Source: Hassallia sp050875635 (GTDB lineage Bacteria > Cyanobacteriota > Cyanobacteriia > Cyanobacteriales > Nostocaceae). From it: DNA of 64,000 bases. Shown piece by piece: positions 1-7,971 of the stretch (position 1 is the first letter of the stretch; each line of letters starts with the position of its first letter). The stretch spans positions 50,596-114,595 of the forward strand of contig NZ_JBPAOH010000005.1 in the NCBI RefSeq assembly GCF_050875635.1, written 5' to 3'. A model generated the notes under the pieces. That model was not told where the DNA came from, ran no database searches, and saw nothing but the letters and a program-made list of their open reading frames with translations. The position numbers and the translations under genes were made by a program.

Positions 1-2
1 CA

Positions 3-134
3 ACTATTGAAGAAGCACGGCATAATCTGATTGAAGCGCTGGAATTATTTTTTGAAACTGCATCTCCTTCGGAAATTGAGGAAAGATTGCATACAGAAGT
101 CTTTGTTACACGTCTTGAGGTGAGTGTTGGGTAA
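3..134 (+). CDS. hicB: HicB-like antitoxin, 3' end only
   Basis: The reading frame is open from the left edge to a TAA at 132-134 and encodes the last 43 residues of a small acidic helical protein (ARHNLIEALELFF near the start). That sequence fits the end of the UPF0150/HicB partial RNase H fold, where an alpha-helical segment follows the strand core. The next gene is a HicA toxin whose GTG start overlaps this frame by 11 nt, so the pair is probably co-translated, antitoxin first. Known HicB proteins bind and neutralise HicA and often repress their own promoter. The N-terminal part lies outside the window, so the assignment rests on the partner and the short tail. Confidence 0.6.
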   Translation, partial: TIEEARHNLIEALELFFETASPSEIEERLHTEVFVTRLEVSVG

Positions 135-351
135 ATTGCGTGTTCTTTCTGGTCGAGAAGTTTGCAAAATTCTAGAACTAAATAGCTTTGTACAGGTACG
201 TCAGCGGGGTAGCCACATAATAATGCAATTGCAAACCGAAGAATCAACTGTAACTGTTCCCGTACCTGATTACGATGAGCTAAAAACTGGTACTTTACGG
301 TCGATTATTCGTCAGTCAGGACTTCCTCGCATTCTTTTTGAAGTGGAATAA
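124..351 (+). CDS. hicA: HicA family mRNA interferase toxin
   Basis: This 75-residue protein has the HicA double-stranded RNA-binding-like fold. The N-terminal helix (SGREVCKILELNSF) leads into VRQRGSHIIMQ, which holds the conserved catalytic histidine, then VTVPVPDYDELKTGTLRSIIRQSGL. Known HicA toxins cleave mRNA and tmRNA. The likely start is a GTG at 124 that overlaps the upstream antitoxin-like gene by 11 nt. No frameshift or stop is visible, so this module looks intact on the toxin side. It is the first of several toxin-antitoxin loci in the first 9 kb. Confidence 0.8.
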   Translation: MLGKLRVLSGREVCKILELNSFVQVRQRGSHIIMQLQTEESTVTVPVPDYDELKTGTLRSIIRQSGLPRILFEVE

Positions 352-379
352 AAACTAAACAATATCAAGAACAGTTTCT

Positions 380-580
380 ATGAAACCAGAATATGATTTT
401 TCTACTGCACAACGGGGAAAATTTTATAACCCTGATGCCACTTTTAATTTTCCTATTTATTTAGAACCAGATGTCAATGAATTTTTGAATAAGCTAGCAT
501 AAGATAAAGGTATTGACATTCAAGTGTTGGTCAATGAGTGGTTAAGAAATAATATTCAGTTAATTCAGAGTATTCGTTAA
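380..580 (+). pseudogene. CopG/RHH-like small protein with internal stop
   Basis: A frame of 66 codons begins MKPEYDFSTAQRGKFYNP, but codon 41 is TAA (500-502). The same frame then continues for 25 codons (DKGIDIQVLVNEWL onward) to a proper stop at 578-580. The whole reads like the small cyanobacterial proteins with a C-terminal ribbon-helix-helix-like segment that act as antitoxins of BrnT-type or similar toxins. A single base change at codon 41, for example GAA or CAA to TAA, would explain the break. Nothing toxin-like lies beside it. It could also be expressed as a 40-residue fragment. Family assignment is from memory of similar proteins. Confidence 0.6.
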
Positions 581-675
581 TCTTAGTTGCTGCATTCTCC
601 CCAGATGTCAACAAAATATGCACTACAATTAAGTCAGGTAAAAGATTACCTTTGAACATTGCTTAAGTACTAATC

Positions 676-915
676 ATGCAAAGAGTCACAGTTGAGGAGT
701 TTCAACAAAAACCATTGCAATACCTCAATCAAGTTGAAGCCGGTGAAACTTTTGTTATTGTCCAAGCTGACAAACCTATTGCCGAACTAAAACCGATTAC
801 AAGTACCGAAAAAAAGATGCGTCCGTTTGGTTTATGTGCCGGAGAATTTACGGTGGCTGATGATTTTGATGCACCCTTACCCGAAGAGATTCTGAACGCA
901 TTTGAAGGTAGATGA
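676..915 (+). CDS. Phd/YefM-type antitoxin, apparently orphan
   Basis: This is a 79-residue protein. The N-terminal half has the Phd/YefM DNA-binding pattern (MQRVTVEEFQQKPLQYLNQV, then GETFVIVQADKPIAELKPI). The C-terminal tail (PLPEEILNAFEGR) resembles the toxin-binding peptide of antitoxins paired with VapC PIN toxins. In related loci a PIN toxin follows directly. Here an ATG sits just before the stop (913), but the following frame soon closes and no PIN protein is seen before the HigA gene at 1063. The antitoxin is therefore probably a relic or a regulator without a partner. Confidence 0.75.
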   Translation: MQRVTVEEFQQKPLQYLNQVEAGETFVIVQADKPIAELKPITSTEKKMRPFGLCAGEFTVADDFDAPLPEEILNAFEGR

Positions 916-1062
916 AAATTATCCAGATCCAGAAATCCTCAAATACTCTGTCGGTTTTATTTAAGGGGAGAATTCTTTAAAGCGATCGCACTTTACCCAA
1001 CAAAGTAGCAAAGAGCGATGTCTGCGACAAGTCGCGTTGCGTCTACGCACTTACAAAGTTTT

Positions 1063-1467
1063 TCATTTCGACTCAAAAAAAGTAGCCGGGGAAATGTGAA
1101 AAAAGTTTGCAAGCTGCTGAATGTGGTTAACTGTTAAATTTCGTTGACCGCTCAATATTTCAGATACGATAGACTCAGTTTGAAAGATAGAAACTAAATC
1201 TTTTTGGCGTAAACTAAATTCATCTATCAATACTTTAAGTAACTCAACACCATGAATATCAGGTATAAGTTTATGTCTTTCTTCGTATTCATATACTAGA
1301 GTACCTAAAACATTTAGATAGTCTTGTTCGTCGGGTGTTAATTCACCTTTATCAATCAATGAGTCGATTACTTTTTGCGTAGCCAGCAACTCTGACTCAG
1401 CGGTGATGGGACGAGGAGGGAAATTTGTCAGTAATTCAATGTAAGTGTTAGGTGTACCAAGGGTCAT
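1063..1467 (-). CDS. higA: HigA-type antitoxin (XRE-like helix-turn-helix)
   Basis: From the ATG at 1467 the protein has 134 residues. The N-terminal half is helical (TAESELLATQKVIDSLID). The C-terminal half is an XRE-type helix-turn-helix (LRQKDLVSIFQTESIVSEILSGQRNL, HIQQLANFFHISPATFF), typical of HigA antitoxins that repress their own operon and bind HigB. An upstream GTG at 1509 would add 14 residues. The ATG at 1467 is preferred because it overlaps the end of the toxin gene by 20 nt in the usual toxin-first order. The partner toxin gene is frameshifted, so this may now act only as a repressor. Confidence 0.75.
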   Translation of the reverse strand: MTLGTPNTYIELLTNFPPRPITAESELLATQKVIDSLIDKGELTPDEQDYLNVLGTLVYEYEERHKLIPDIHGVELLKVLIDEFSLRQKDLVSIFQTESIVSEILSGQRNLTVNHIQQLANFFHISPATFFESK

Positions 1468-1751
1468 TTTTCCAGTCCTCTTTGTCATATTCTGCGTGGG
1501 TGAGAACATGGCGGATAAAAACTTTTTGATAATTGTAATCTACCAACGTAATGAGTCGATAGTTGTTACCGCCAATGTTAAAAATTGTAAGATTACTAAC
1601 TTGATCGGCTGAGGGAAAAACGGGAGCGTAAATCAACAAAGTTTTGCCATTCAGCTATAGTTGTTAGTTTATACCATGAACGCAAACTGTTTTGTGCGTT
1701 TGGGTATTTTTCCCAGAATTCGACAAGTCTGGAACGAGAAATAACGTGCAT
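1448..1751 (-). pseudogene. higB: HigB-type mRNA interferase, frameshifted
   Basis: Frame one starts at ATG 1751 (MHVISRSRLVEFWEKYP) and reads about 45 codons of a HigB toxin up to FVDLRSR. It then leaves the family pattern and stops. A second frame carries the rest (FPSADQVSNLTIFNIGGNNY, then VFIRHVLTHAEYDKEDW) to the stop at 1448. Removing one C from the CCC run near 1627 would rejoin the two halves as DLRSVFPSADQV, matching the family. Known HigB toxins cleave ribosome-bound mRNA. As read, the toxin is inactive unless frameshifting restores it. A sequencing error cannot be excluded. Confidence 0.75.
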
Positions 1752-1939
1752 ATATTTTCAGTATAGAAAGATGCCTCATAGTTATGTCTCTTGGTCGAGG
1801 TATATTTTATAATATTAGCAAATTGCGAAGTTTTTCCAGTCAAGGCGATGGCGCGGTGCGCCCGCTTCGCGATCGCACTTTACCTAACAAAGCCACAAAG
1901 AAGCGAAAAATTATATAATCAATAATAAAAACTTGCACA

Positions 1940-2221
1940 ATGACAGATGAAGAACTCAAGCAACTCATCGAAAGCAATGCCAGAACCGCTCAAGCAATGT
2001 TAGATACAATGGCTGAAGCAAGACTTGAAAGACAAGAACTCCGAGAAGGAATGATACAGCTTCAGAGCGCAGTAGAAAGATTGGCTAATATACAACAAGG
2101 AATAGCAAATTTGCTAGTTTCTCTTGATGATGACCGTCCTACAATTCTAAGAAGGCTGACTGCAATTGAGAATAAAGTGGATCGGCTATTGCAACAAGAG
2201 CAAGAAGAACGTCAAGAATAA
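1940..2221 (+). CDS. small coiled-coil protein of unknown function
   Basis: The gene encodes 93 residues, mostly charged and alpha-helical, with a heptad-like pattern through MLDTMAEARLERQELREGM and LTAIENKVDRLLQQEQEER. No membrane segment or catalytic motif is visible. Short coiled-coil proteins of this type are frequent in filamentous cyanobacteria near mobile or toxin-antitoxin regions, but I know of no function. The ATG at 1940 follows an AT-rich leader. A perfect hairpin lies 20 nt after the stop and may end the transcript. It stands alone between converging and diverging neighbours. Confidence 0.6.
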   Translation: MTDEELKQLIESNARTAQAMLDTMAEARLERQELREGMIQLQSAVERLANIQQGIANLLVSLDDDRPTILRRLTAIENKVDRLLQQEQEERQE

Positions 2222-2240
2222 GTTTTTATGGCACGAAACA

Positions 2241-2273
2241 AGATCCCCGACTTCTTGGAGAAGTCGGGGATCT
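2241..2273. repeat. perfect 15-bp inverted repeat (dispersed hairpin)
   Basis: The arms are 2241-2255 (AGATCCCCGACTTCT) and 2259-2273, separated by three bases. The hairpin lies between the convergent coiled-coil and DUF4870 genes. It has no long T run, so it may be a dispersed repeat that doubles as a weak bidirectional terminator. Sequences of this GATCCCCGACTTCTT type are frequent between genes in cyanobacteria. Confidence 0.75.
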
Positions 2274-2279
2274 GAGTCT

Positions 2280-2654
2280 TTAAAACAGTCGAAAAATAAA
2301 CGGATAACGGAACGGTTCATCAGGCTGAGTTAGACAGTGAAATAATGCCCAAATTGTCAGTCCCCAGTGTATTGCAAAACCAAGTGCAACAACGGGGAAG
2401 AATAAAATTCCGCCAATACCAAAGGTAATAAAAGATATAATCGCAATCGGAATTCCAATTAAAGTTGCCCAGAACCAAACATTGAAGTGAAAATTAATCG
2501 ATTCTTTAGCGTTGCTTTTAACAACTGGGTCATCGGAAAGTGAGTTAATGACAATCGGAACCCCAATCGATAATAATCCTGTACTAAAAAAAATCGCTCC
2601 ATGACACAGAGATGATAGCAATTTACGTTTATCAGAGTCGTATGAAACTTGCAT
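2280..2654 (-). CDS. DUF4870-type small membrane protein
   Basis: This is a 124-residue integral membrane protein with three or four hydrophobic segments. The first is GAIFFSTGLLSIGVPIVI, followed by the family hallmark of a polar stretch (NAKESINFHFNVWFWATL), then IGIPIAIISFITFGIGGILFF and a last helix through ALGFAIHWGLTIWALF. This matches the DUF4870 (Tic20-like) family of unknown function. The ATG at 2654 is preceded by a purine-rich GAGGAGCGACCAGG leader that can serve as ribosome binding site. It faces the coiled-coil gene and is probably a single-gene transcript. Confidence 0.8.
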   Translation of the reverse strand: MQVSYDSDKRKLLSSLCHGAIFFSTGLLSIGVPIVINSLSDDPVVKSNAKESINFHFNVWFWATLIGIPIAIISFITFGIGGILFFPVVALGFAIHWGLTIWALFHCLTQPDEPFRYPFIFRLF

Positions 2655-3072
2655 CCTGGTCGCTCCTCAACTTGCTTTCTAGCTTTGATTGTAACGAGCA
2701 TTTAATAAGTTTAGTATTGCTGTTTCCCGTACAAGCACAACTTTTCCGGCTTTTCCTTCAGATAGATTAACTTTGACTGTTACTAATCGACTCTAACTAT
2801 GAGGTTTACCGAACCCCCACAGTAGAAGAACGAATTCAAAATATCTAGAAATTTTTAAGGGCAGACAAAATGCCTGCCCTCTTGGATCATAAAAATTGTG
2901 AAGTACCTGAACCACAAGGGTCTAGGTTTCTTGGGCACACATGATGTTTTCAGTGTTATCCTAGTCTTGCAACTAGCTCCTCAAGCGTGAGTTCCGGCAC
3001 TCCCTGCCGTACAAGAAGTATTATAGCATAGCATTTGGGCTTGTATTGAAAAAATTTCTAAAGGAGTAGACA
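2655..3072. other. intergenic region with one hairpin
   Basis: No gene is supported here. A short inverted repeat (AGGGCAG at 2858-2864, CTGCCCT at 2874-2880) could form a 7-bp stem. It has no T tract on the plus strand, so a terminator role is doubtful. The last bases hold a strong ribosome binding site (AAAGGAG) for the gene at 3073. Confidence 0.5.
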
Positions 3073-3333
3073 ATGGGTAGATTAAATCCTTTCTCTCTAC
3101 AGATGCAGATTACGCGAATGTTTGAGCAAGGGCAATCATTATTTGCTACCACCAAAGTGCAAGATTGGTTGAAAGAGCGTCAGCACAATCCAGCAGATTA
3201 TGATATTATTTTCCATCAAAAACCGGCTCCCCCTGGTTCCAAAGAAGTGATGGTAATTGAAATTGAACTGCGTCGCAAAGATGGACAACCTGTAGATCCG
3301 TGGTTGCAAGAACAAGCTAACCTTCATGCTTGA
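3073..3333 (+). CDS. hypothetical protein, 86 residues
   Basis: The start at 3073 is well supported by AAAGGAG eight bases upstream. The protein is soluble: an N-terminal amphipathic stretch (NPFSLQMQITRMFEQGQSLF) is followed by KVQDWLKERQHNPADYDIIFHQ and a beta-rich segment ending VIEIELRRKDGQPVDPW. I do not recognise the family. The following reading frame is a truncated methyltransferase that overlaps its end by 8 nt. That overlap is probably accidental, since the methyltransferase has lost its own N terminus. Confidence 0.55.
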   Translation: MGRLNPFSLQMQITRMFEQGQSLFATTKVQDWLKERQHNPADYDIIFHQKPAPPGSKEVMVIEIELRRKDGQPVDPWLQEQANLHA

Positions 3334-3745
3334 AAAACGTAGGTGCGTTATAAAGCGCACCTTTGCAAACGATGCAACGGTAAAGGCGATCGCTCACAAC
3401 TTAAATCAACCGCTGCCAGATAATGGTAAATTTGATGCAGTAGTTTCCAGTGCCATCCACCATCTAACTGGCGATCGCAAACATTCTCTCTACACAGAAA
3501 TATTTCAAATATTGGAACCGGGTGGTATTTTCTGCAACTTAGAACATGTTTCTTCGTCAACACCAGCATTGCACGAATATTTTTTAAAAGCGATTGGTAG
3601 AACTCTTGAACAAGACGATCCATCAAATAAACTTTTAGACGTGGAAACCCAACTGCATTGGTTGCGAGAAATCGGCTTTACTGATGTGGATTGTTACTGG
3701 AAGTGGCTAGAACTTGCACTGATAATTGGGTTAAAACCGAACTAA
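3326..3745 (+). pseudogene. SAM-dependent methyltransferase, C-terminal fragment
   Basis: The frame encodes 139 residues that match only the second half of a class I methyltransferase: FDAVVSSAIHHLTGDRKHSL, ILEPGGIFCNLEHVSS, then WLREIGFTDVDCYWKWLELA. The SAM-binding glycine motif (DxGxGxG) that should come about 60 residues earlier is missing. The first 20 residues look like read-through of unrelated sequence. Part of the motif-IV region also seems one residue short (SSAIHHL where SSFAIHHL is usual). It is therefore probably a 5'-truncated gene. It lies 20 nt before the ABC exporter and might once have belonged with it. Confidence 0.65.
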
Positions 3746-3764
3746 CACCATTGCGGTATCGTGG

Positions 3765-5378
3765 ATGAATTTAATCTGGCTTTTATTGCGAGCTTCAAAG
3801 TTGCAGGTAGCGATCGCTATTTTAACTGGTTTAGTCAGCGGTGGAACCACCGCCCGACTGATTGCACTAATTAACAGTGCTGTCAGTGGCAATTTTACAT
3901 CTAACATAGTGTGGTACTTCGCAGCACTAGCATTTGTAGTTATCATCAACAGCATCATCTGCCAAGTTTTGTTAATCAATCTTTCCCAAGACGCTGTTTA
4001 TCGCTTGCGGTTGCGCTTGAGTCAAGGGATTTTATCTTCTCCCTTGCGACATTTAGAACAACTCGGTGCAAATCAATTAATGACAACCCTCACCGAAGAT
4101 GTTGCCACACTATCCACCACAGTTTACGCAATTCCCTTTATTTGCGTTGACATTGCGATTATTGCTGGTTGCTTGCTGTACCTCGGTTCGCTTTCCATCG
4201 GCGTGTTTGCCTTTACAATCGGCTTTATCATGGTAGCGCTGGGTACTATTCAACTGCTAATTAATAGAGCGCAACATTTTCTCACTTTAGCTAGAGTTGA
4301 CCAAGACCGCTTATTCAAACATTTTAGCACCATCATTGATGGTATCAAAGAACTCAAACTACACGCCGCCCGCCGTCAAGACTTTTTCTCACAAGAATTG
4401 CAAAAAAGCGCTGCGACATCCCGCGATCATAATGCTACAGCGCTGATTACATTTTCAATTGGTAGCAACTGGTCAAATCTGCTGTTTTTCACTCTTGTGG
4501 GTTTATTGCTATTTGGTTTGCCGCAACTGATAGCGATCGCACCATCTGTATTATCAGGATATATACTTACCTTCACTTATCTGATGCTACCAATGCAAAG
4601 CATCTTAGACAAACTTCAGCAACTGTCTAGAGCAAGTGTAGCACTGCAAAAAATAGAAAGAATCGGGTTAACATTAGCCGCACAAAAAGAGGACACGGGG
4701 ACACGGGGACACGAAGACACGGGGATATTTTCTACACTAGAATTACAACAAGTCACCCATGCTTACCCAGGTGAAGTAGAAGACAGCAATTTCATTTTAG
4801 GTCCAGTAGATTTGACTTTTCATCCTGGTCAATTAGTGTTCATTGTAGGCGGTAATGGTAGCGGTAAATCCACCTTAGCAAAACTAATTACAGGATTATA
4901 CATCCCCGAATCAGGGCAAATTCGGCTAGATGGTAAAGTAATTACCGATGATAATCGCGAGTGGTATCGGCAGCATTTTTCTGTAGTTTTTTCAGATTTC
5001 TATTTATTTGACCGCATTTTAGGTATTAGTAATATTGACTTTGATAAACAGGCACAGGAATATTTGCAACAGTTGCAATTAAGTCACAAAGTAAAGATTG
5101 AAAACGGTAAATTATCGACTACAGCACTATCCCAAGGACAGCGAAAACGTCTGGCTTTATTAACTGCATATTTAGAAAATCGCTCTATTTATTTATTTGA
5201 TGAATGGGCATCAGATCAAGACCCGGTTTTCCGGGATATATTTTATAAAGAAATACTATTAAATCTCAAGCAACAAGGTAAAACAGTATTAGCTATCAGC
5301 CACGATGACCACTATTTTCATTTAGCAGATAGAGTAATTAAGTTAGATTACGGCAAAGTTGAATATGACAAATCTTAA
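3765..5378 (+). CDS. cyclic-peptide-export type ABC transporter (fused permease and ATPase)
   Basis: This 537-residue half transporter resembles the SyrD/PvdE-like exporters of cyclic or siderophore peptides. Residues 1-300 hold about six membrane helices. The ATPase domain has Walker A GGNGSGKST near residue 362, a signature LSQGQRKRL near 457 and Walker B IYLFDEWASDQDP near 477. The DEWASDQDP form is characteristic of this subfamily. Between the two domains, nt 4690-4723 are a repeat of GACACGGG units read in frame as EDTGTRGHEDTGIF, which looks like an inserted dispersed repeat. It has no biosynthetic neighbour, so the substrate is unknown. The start follows the truncated methyltransferase by 20 nt. 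Confidence 0.85.
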   Translation: MNLIWLLLRASKLQVAIAILTGLVSGGTTARLIALINSAVSGNFTSNIVWYFAALAFVVIINSIICQVLLINLSQDAVYRLRLRLSQGILSSPLRHLEQLGANQLMTTLTEDVATLSTTVYAIPFICVDIAIIAGCLLYLGSLSIGVFAFTIGFIMVALGTIQLLINRAQHFLTLARVDQDRLFKHFSTIIDGIKELKLHAARRQDFFSQELQKSAATSRDHNATALITFSIGSNWSNLLFFTLVGLLLFGLPQLIAIAPSVLSGYILTFTYLMLPMQSILDKLQQLSRASVALQKIERIGLTLAAQKEDTGTRGHEDTGIFSTLELQQVTHAYPGEVEDSNFILGPVDLTFHPGQLVFIVGGNGSGKSTLAKLITGLYIPESGQIRLDGKVITDDNREWYRQHFSVVFSDFYLFDRILGISNIDFDKQAQEYLQQLQLSHKVKIENGKLSTTALSQGQRKRLALLTAYLENRSIYLFDEWASDQDPVFRDIFYKEILLNLKQQGKTVLAISHDDHYFHLADRVIKLDYGKVEYDKS

Positions 5379-5803
5379 ATCATAATTCATAATTCATAAT
5401 TAAAAAAATGGTAAAAGCTGAACACGAATTTTTATGAAGCTAAAACTTTTTAAGTGGAGAGTTTAAGCTGACCGAATAATTATTAATTATGAATTACGGC
5501 GAGCTTAGGCGTTTAAAACGTATAAGAGAAAGCGCGTCTACCATTAATTTCATGAGTTAATTTTGGGATGCACAACGAGATATCGACACTTCCAGACGAC
5601 GAGGCACTCGTTGCTGGGGTTTTTCATGCGCTAGGGACATATCTTTTTTGCCTAAGTTGAATTTTGTTGTGGAAAAGGGTGAAAGGGACACTTATCTGGT
5701 AAATAGAAAAATATACCCATTAAAAGAGCGATCGCTTTTTACCAATCTTACATATTAATACCTGCATCGCCCTTAAGTACACTTTAAGACGGAACGTATA
5801 CCA
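5379..5803. other. intergenic region, possible gene remnant
   Basis: The stretch begins with AATTCATAATTCATAATT repeats just after the ABC gene. A 30-codon frame (5568-5660, starting MHNEISTLPDDEALVAGVF) has protein-like composition and may be the remnant of a lost gene, but it matches nothing I recognise. Nothing else is supported. Confidence 0.35.
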
Positions 5804-6160
5804 ATGATTGTTGAAACTTTGAATGGCACGATGTCCATTAACGCTCTGGAAATCAGTACTCTAGATTTTGAACGAGCGCTCGCCAGTTGTCGCAAAGATT
5901 GCGAAGCTGCTGCAACCGCTGCTGGATTTCCACTAAAGGCAGGGTACGACATCCTGATTGGATGCATTGCCAACCATTTTGATGGCTGGTCGCCGGATGA
6001 CTTTAATCTATGGGTTCAAAGGGTAATTGAAAACTATGGCGAGATTAGTGCCAAGGGGGTTAAAGTTTTGGAACTGTACGAGCTTGTTAGCTTCCTCACG
6101 AGCGAACCACGACACCGCCCGAAACAAAGACTACTACGTGCCTTAACAAAATCAGCATAA
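5804..6160 (+). CDS. hypothetical protein, 118 residues
   Basis: This is a soluble, probably helical protein with no recognised motif. Notable stretches are DFERALASCRKDCEAAATAA, ANHFDGWSPDDFNLWVQRVI and KVLELYELVSFLTSEPRHRP. The start at 5804 gives MIVETLNGTMSIN. A second ATG ten codons in (5831) would also fit. The composition is ordinary for a folded protein and codon use resembles the neighbours, so it is likely real. The 250 bases after it contain no supported gene. Confidence 0.5.
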   Translation: MIVETLNGTMSINALEISTLDFERALASCRKDCEAAATAAGFPLKAGYDILIGCIANHFDGWSPDDFNLWVQRVIENYGEISAKGVKVLELYELVSFLTSEPRHRPKQRLLRALTKSA

Positions 6161-6416
6161 GACCAGCCGACGAAGAATGCCTTTAGTTGCACCATCGTCA
6201 ATGACCCTAGTCCAAATTAAGGAACGTAAACAACAAAACACGCCTAGCGCTCCTAGATGCTTAGGCTAAAGCAGGGCAAACGCATCTACTTTGCTGTCTT
6301 CAAATCTGACTCTTCTCAATTGCTTGCAGTACCAGGTTTTAACCAGAAGGCGAAGCCTTCCTTCAATTTCCTTGATACTCTCCACTCTGCCTAACAAAAT
6401 AATCGGTGGGCTTGCA

Positions 6417-6956
6417 TCAACGAGCAACCTTGCCTGTGGGTTCCGATACTTTAACAATTGCATTCAAACAAGGCAAAAACGGTAAATCAGTAATCCCCGG
6501 ATCGTATCCTAGCTGGCTAAGAAGAGTAGTTAATTGTCCTCGGTGGTGAGTTTGATGATTAAACATATGCGTCACCAAAAGCCAAGCGGGTAAAATGCGC
6601 GTTTTTCCGTCTACACCGCTGGTGTATTTGAATGGTTGGTTTAACCACTCATGTGAAAGGCTTTTTGACCATTCTATAATTTGTTGATCGGTAAGTTCTC
6701 GTTCTTGACGAAGTTCATCAAAATCTGTATATAATTCCTGTCCGATTTTAGCTGTAAAAGGTTTTTCGATGAAGCGTCCCATCCAAGCGCGATCGCCAAA
6801 AAGCAGATGATTTAAAGTTCCGTGTATCGACTTAAAAAACGCACCTAAATCTTCTCTTCTTTTTTCGTCAGGGATTTCTGCACAGATAGCATAAAGCTTT
6901 TGATTCATCCAAAAGTTGTACTCTGCCATCGTTTCGTAGTAAGTGCGATCGGACAT
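6417..6956 (-). CDS. DinB family metal-dependent four-helix protein
   Basis: The 179-residue protein follows the DinB/YfiT pattern. A first helix (YYETMAEYNFWMNQKLYAIC) is followed by the metal-binding histidine region SIHGTLNHLLFGDRAW (His45, His50), and late in the protein by THMFNHQTHHRGQLTTLL (His130, His134, His138). Known members are thiol- or metal-dependent transferases whose cellular role is mostly unknown. The ATG at 6956 gives MSDRTYYETM, the usual start of this group. The last 15 residues (NAIVKVSEPTGKVAR) are unusual. The gene stands alone. Confidence 0.85.
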   Translation of the reverse strand: MSDRTYYETMAEYNFWMNQKLYAICAEIPDEKRREDLGAFFKSIHGTLNHLLFGDRAWMGRFIEKPFTAKIGQELYTDFDELRQERELTDQQIIEWSKSLSHEWLNQPFKYTSGVDGKTRILPAWLLVTHMFNHQTHHRGQLTTLLSQLGYDPGITDLPFLPCLNAIVKVSEPTGKVAR

Positions 6957-7045
6957 GATTTATTTCAGTGTATAATTAAGTTTGATTTTATCTAACAAAT
7001 CAGCATTTATATAAGTTTGCTCTTTAGCTGATGAAGAAAAGGCTT

Positions 7046-7472
7046 ATGACGTACCGAATTGTTTCACAACTGACTGAAAATCAAATTTCGGAACTGCTGG
7101 ATTTGTACAAAAACGAATTCTGGAGTAATAAACGTACACTTTAAGACGTGACGCGGATGCTTTCAAAATCAAACGTTATTATCGCTTTAGTTGATGAAAA
7201 TGAAAAATTAATTGGTTTTACTCGCAGACTCACTGACTTTGTTTATCGAGCGATTATTTTCGATGTGATTATTAAACCCACTCATCGAAACATGAAACTT
7301 GGCTCGAAGTTGATGGATGCAGTTGTCAATCATCCTCAGTTAAAATCAATCTTAGTGGATTGCTCTTTGCTGTTTGCCAGAAATGATTCCATATTATCAA
7401 CGTTGGGGTTTTACATCTGAATTAGGTAAAATGCAGTTGATGTTTAGAATAAATCAAAATAATGATAATTAA
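7046..7472 (+). pseudogene. GNAT acetyltransferase with internal stop and frameshift
   Basis: The frame from ATG 7046 reads MTYRIVSQLTENQISELLDL and hits TAA at 7142-7144. It then continues in the same frame with GNAT features (VIIALVDENEKLIGFTRRL, FDVIIKPTHRNMKLGSKLMD). Near 7365 the family sequence moves to another frame, which reads LPEMIPYYQRWGFTSELGKM and ends at 7472. At least two lesions are therefore present. The last bases overlap the start of the cupin gene, suggesting the two were once translationally coupled. The substrate of the ancestor cannot be told. Confidence 0.75.
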
Positions 7473-7920
7473 CCCGGAAAATATACCCACTCGCACAACT
7501 TCAATTTATCCCGATGAATTTAAGCCTTTGGTGTCAGGAAGAGTGAAACAAGCGTTAGGTAATGCGGCTGGCTTGAAAAACTTTGGTGTAAACTTAGTAA
7601 CACTTGCGCCAGGAAGTTGTTCTGCGTTGAGGCATTGGCATATGCGACAAGATGAGTTTATCTATGTGATAGAGGGTGAAATCACGTTAATTAGCAACGA
7701 GGGAGAACAAATATTAAAACGGGGTATGATGGCAGGTTTCCCTGCTGGTGAGGAAAATGGACACCATCTGGTGAATAAATCTGAGGCGATGGTAGTTTAT
7801 TTAGAAATTGGCGATAGAACTTCAGGCGATCGCGTAACCTATCCAGATGATGACATCATCGCGAAATCCACTCCTGATGGTTGGATGTTTACACGCAAAG
7901 ATGGTACTTTCTATGATTAA
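7462..7920 (+). CDS. cupin domain protein
   Basis: This 152-residue single-domain cupin has motif one near residues 58-76 (RHWHMRQDEFIYVIEGE, with the two histidines and the glutamate that usually bind metal). Motif two (AGFPAGEENGHHLVNKS) includes the later histidine. The C-terminal extension (RVTYPDDDIIAKSTPDGWMF) is typical of cupins found in cyanobacteria and proteobacteria next to acetyltransferases. The ligand is unknown. The start overlaps the degenerate GNAT gene, and the PTP-like gene follows 52 nt later, so the three may form a transcription unit. Confidence 0.85.
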   Translation: MIINPENIPTRTTSIYPDEFKPLVSGRVKQALGNAAGLKNFGVNLVTLAPGSCSALRHWHMRQDEFIYVIEGEITLISNEGEQILKRGMMAGFPAGEENGHHLVNKSEAMVVYLEIGDRTSGDRVTYPDDDIIAKSTPDGWMFTRKDGTFYD

Positions 7921-7971
7921 TTTTGCATAAATATTGTGGGCGATACTCCTACGCAGTCACTTTGTTAACGC

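Noticed and set aside
2858..2880. AGGGCAG/CTGCCCT hairpin as terminator
   Set aside because: No T tract and no gene ending just before it; recorded only as a hairpin in the gap.
6266..6463. Minus-strand frame ending FEDSKVDAFALL beside the DinB gene
   Set aside because: It overlaps DinB and matches no family I know; could be a relic but is not supported.
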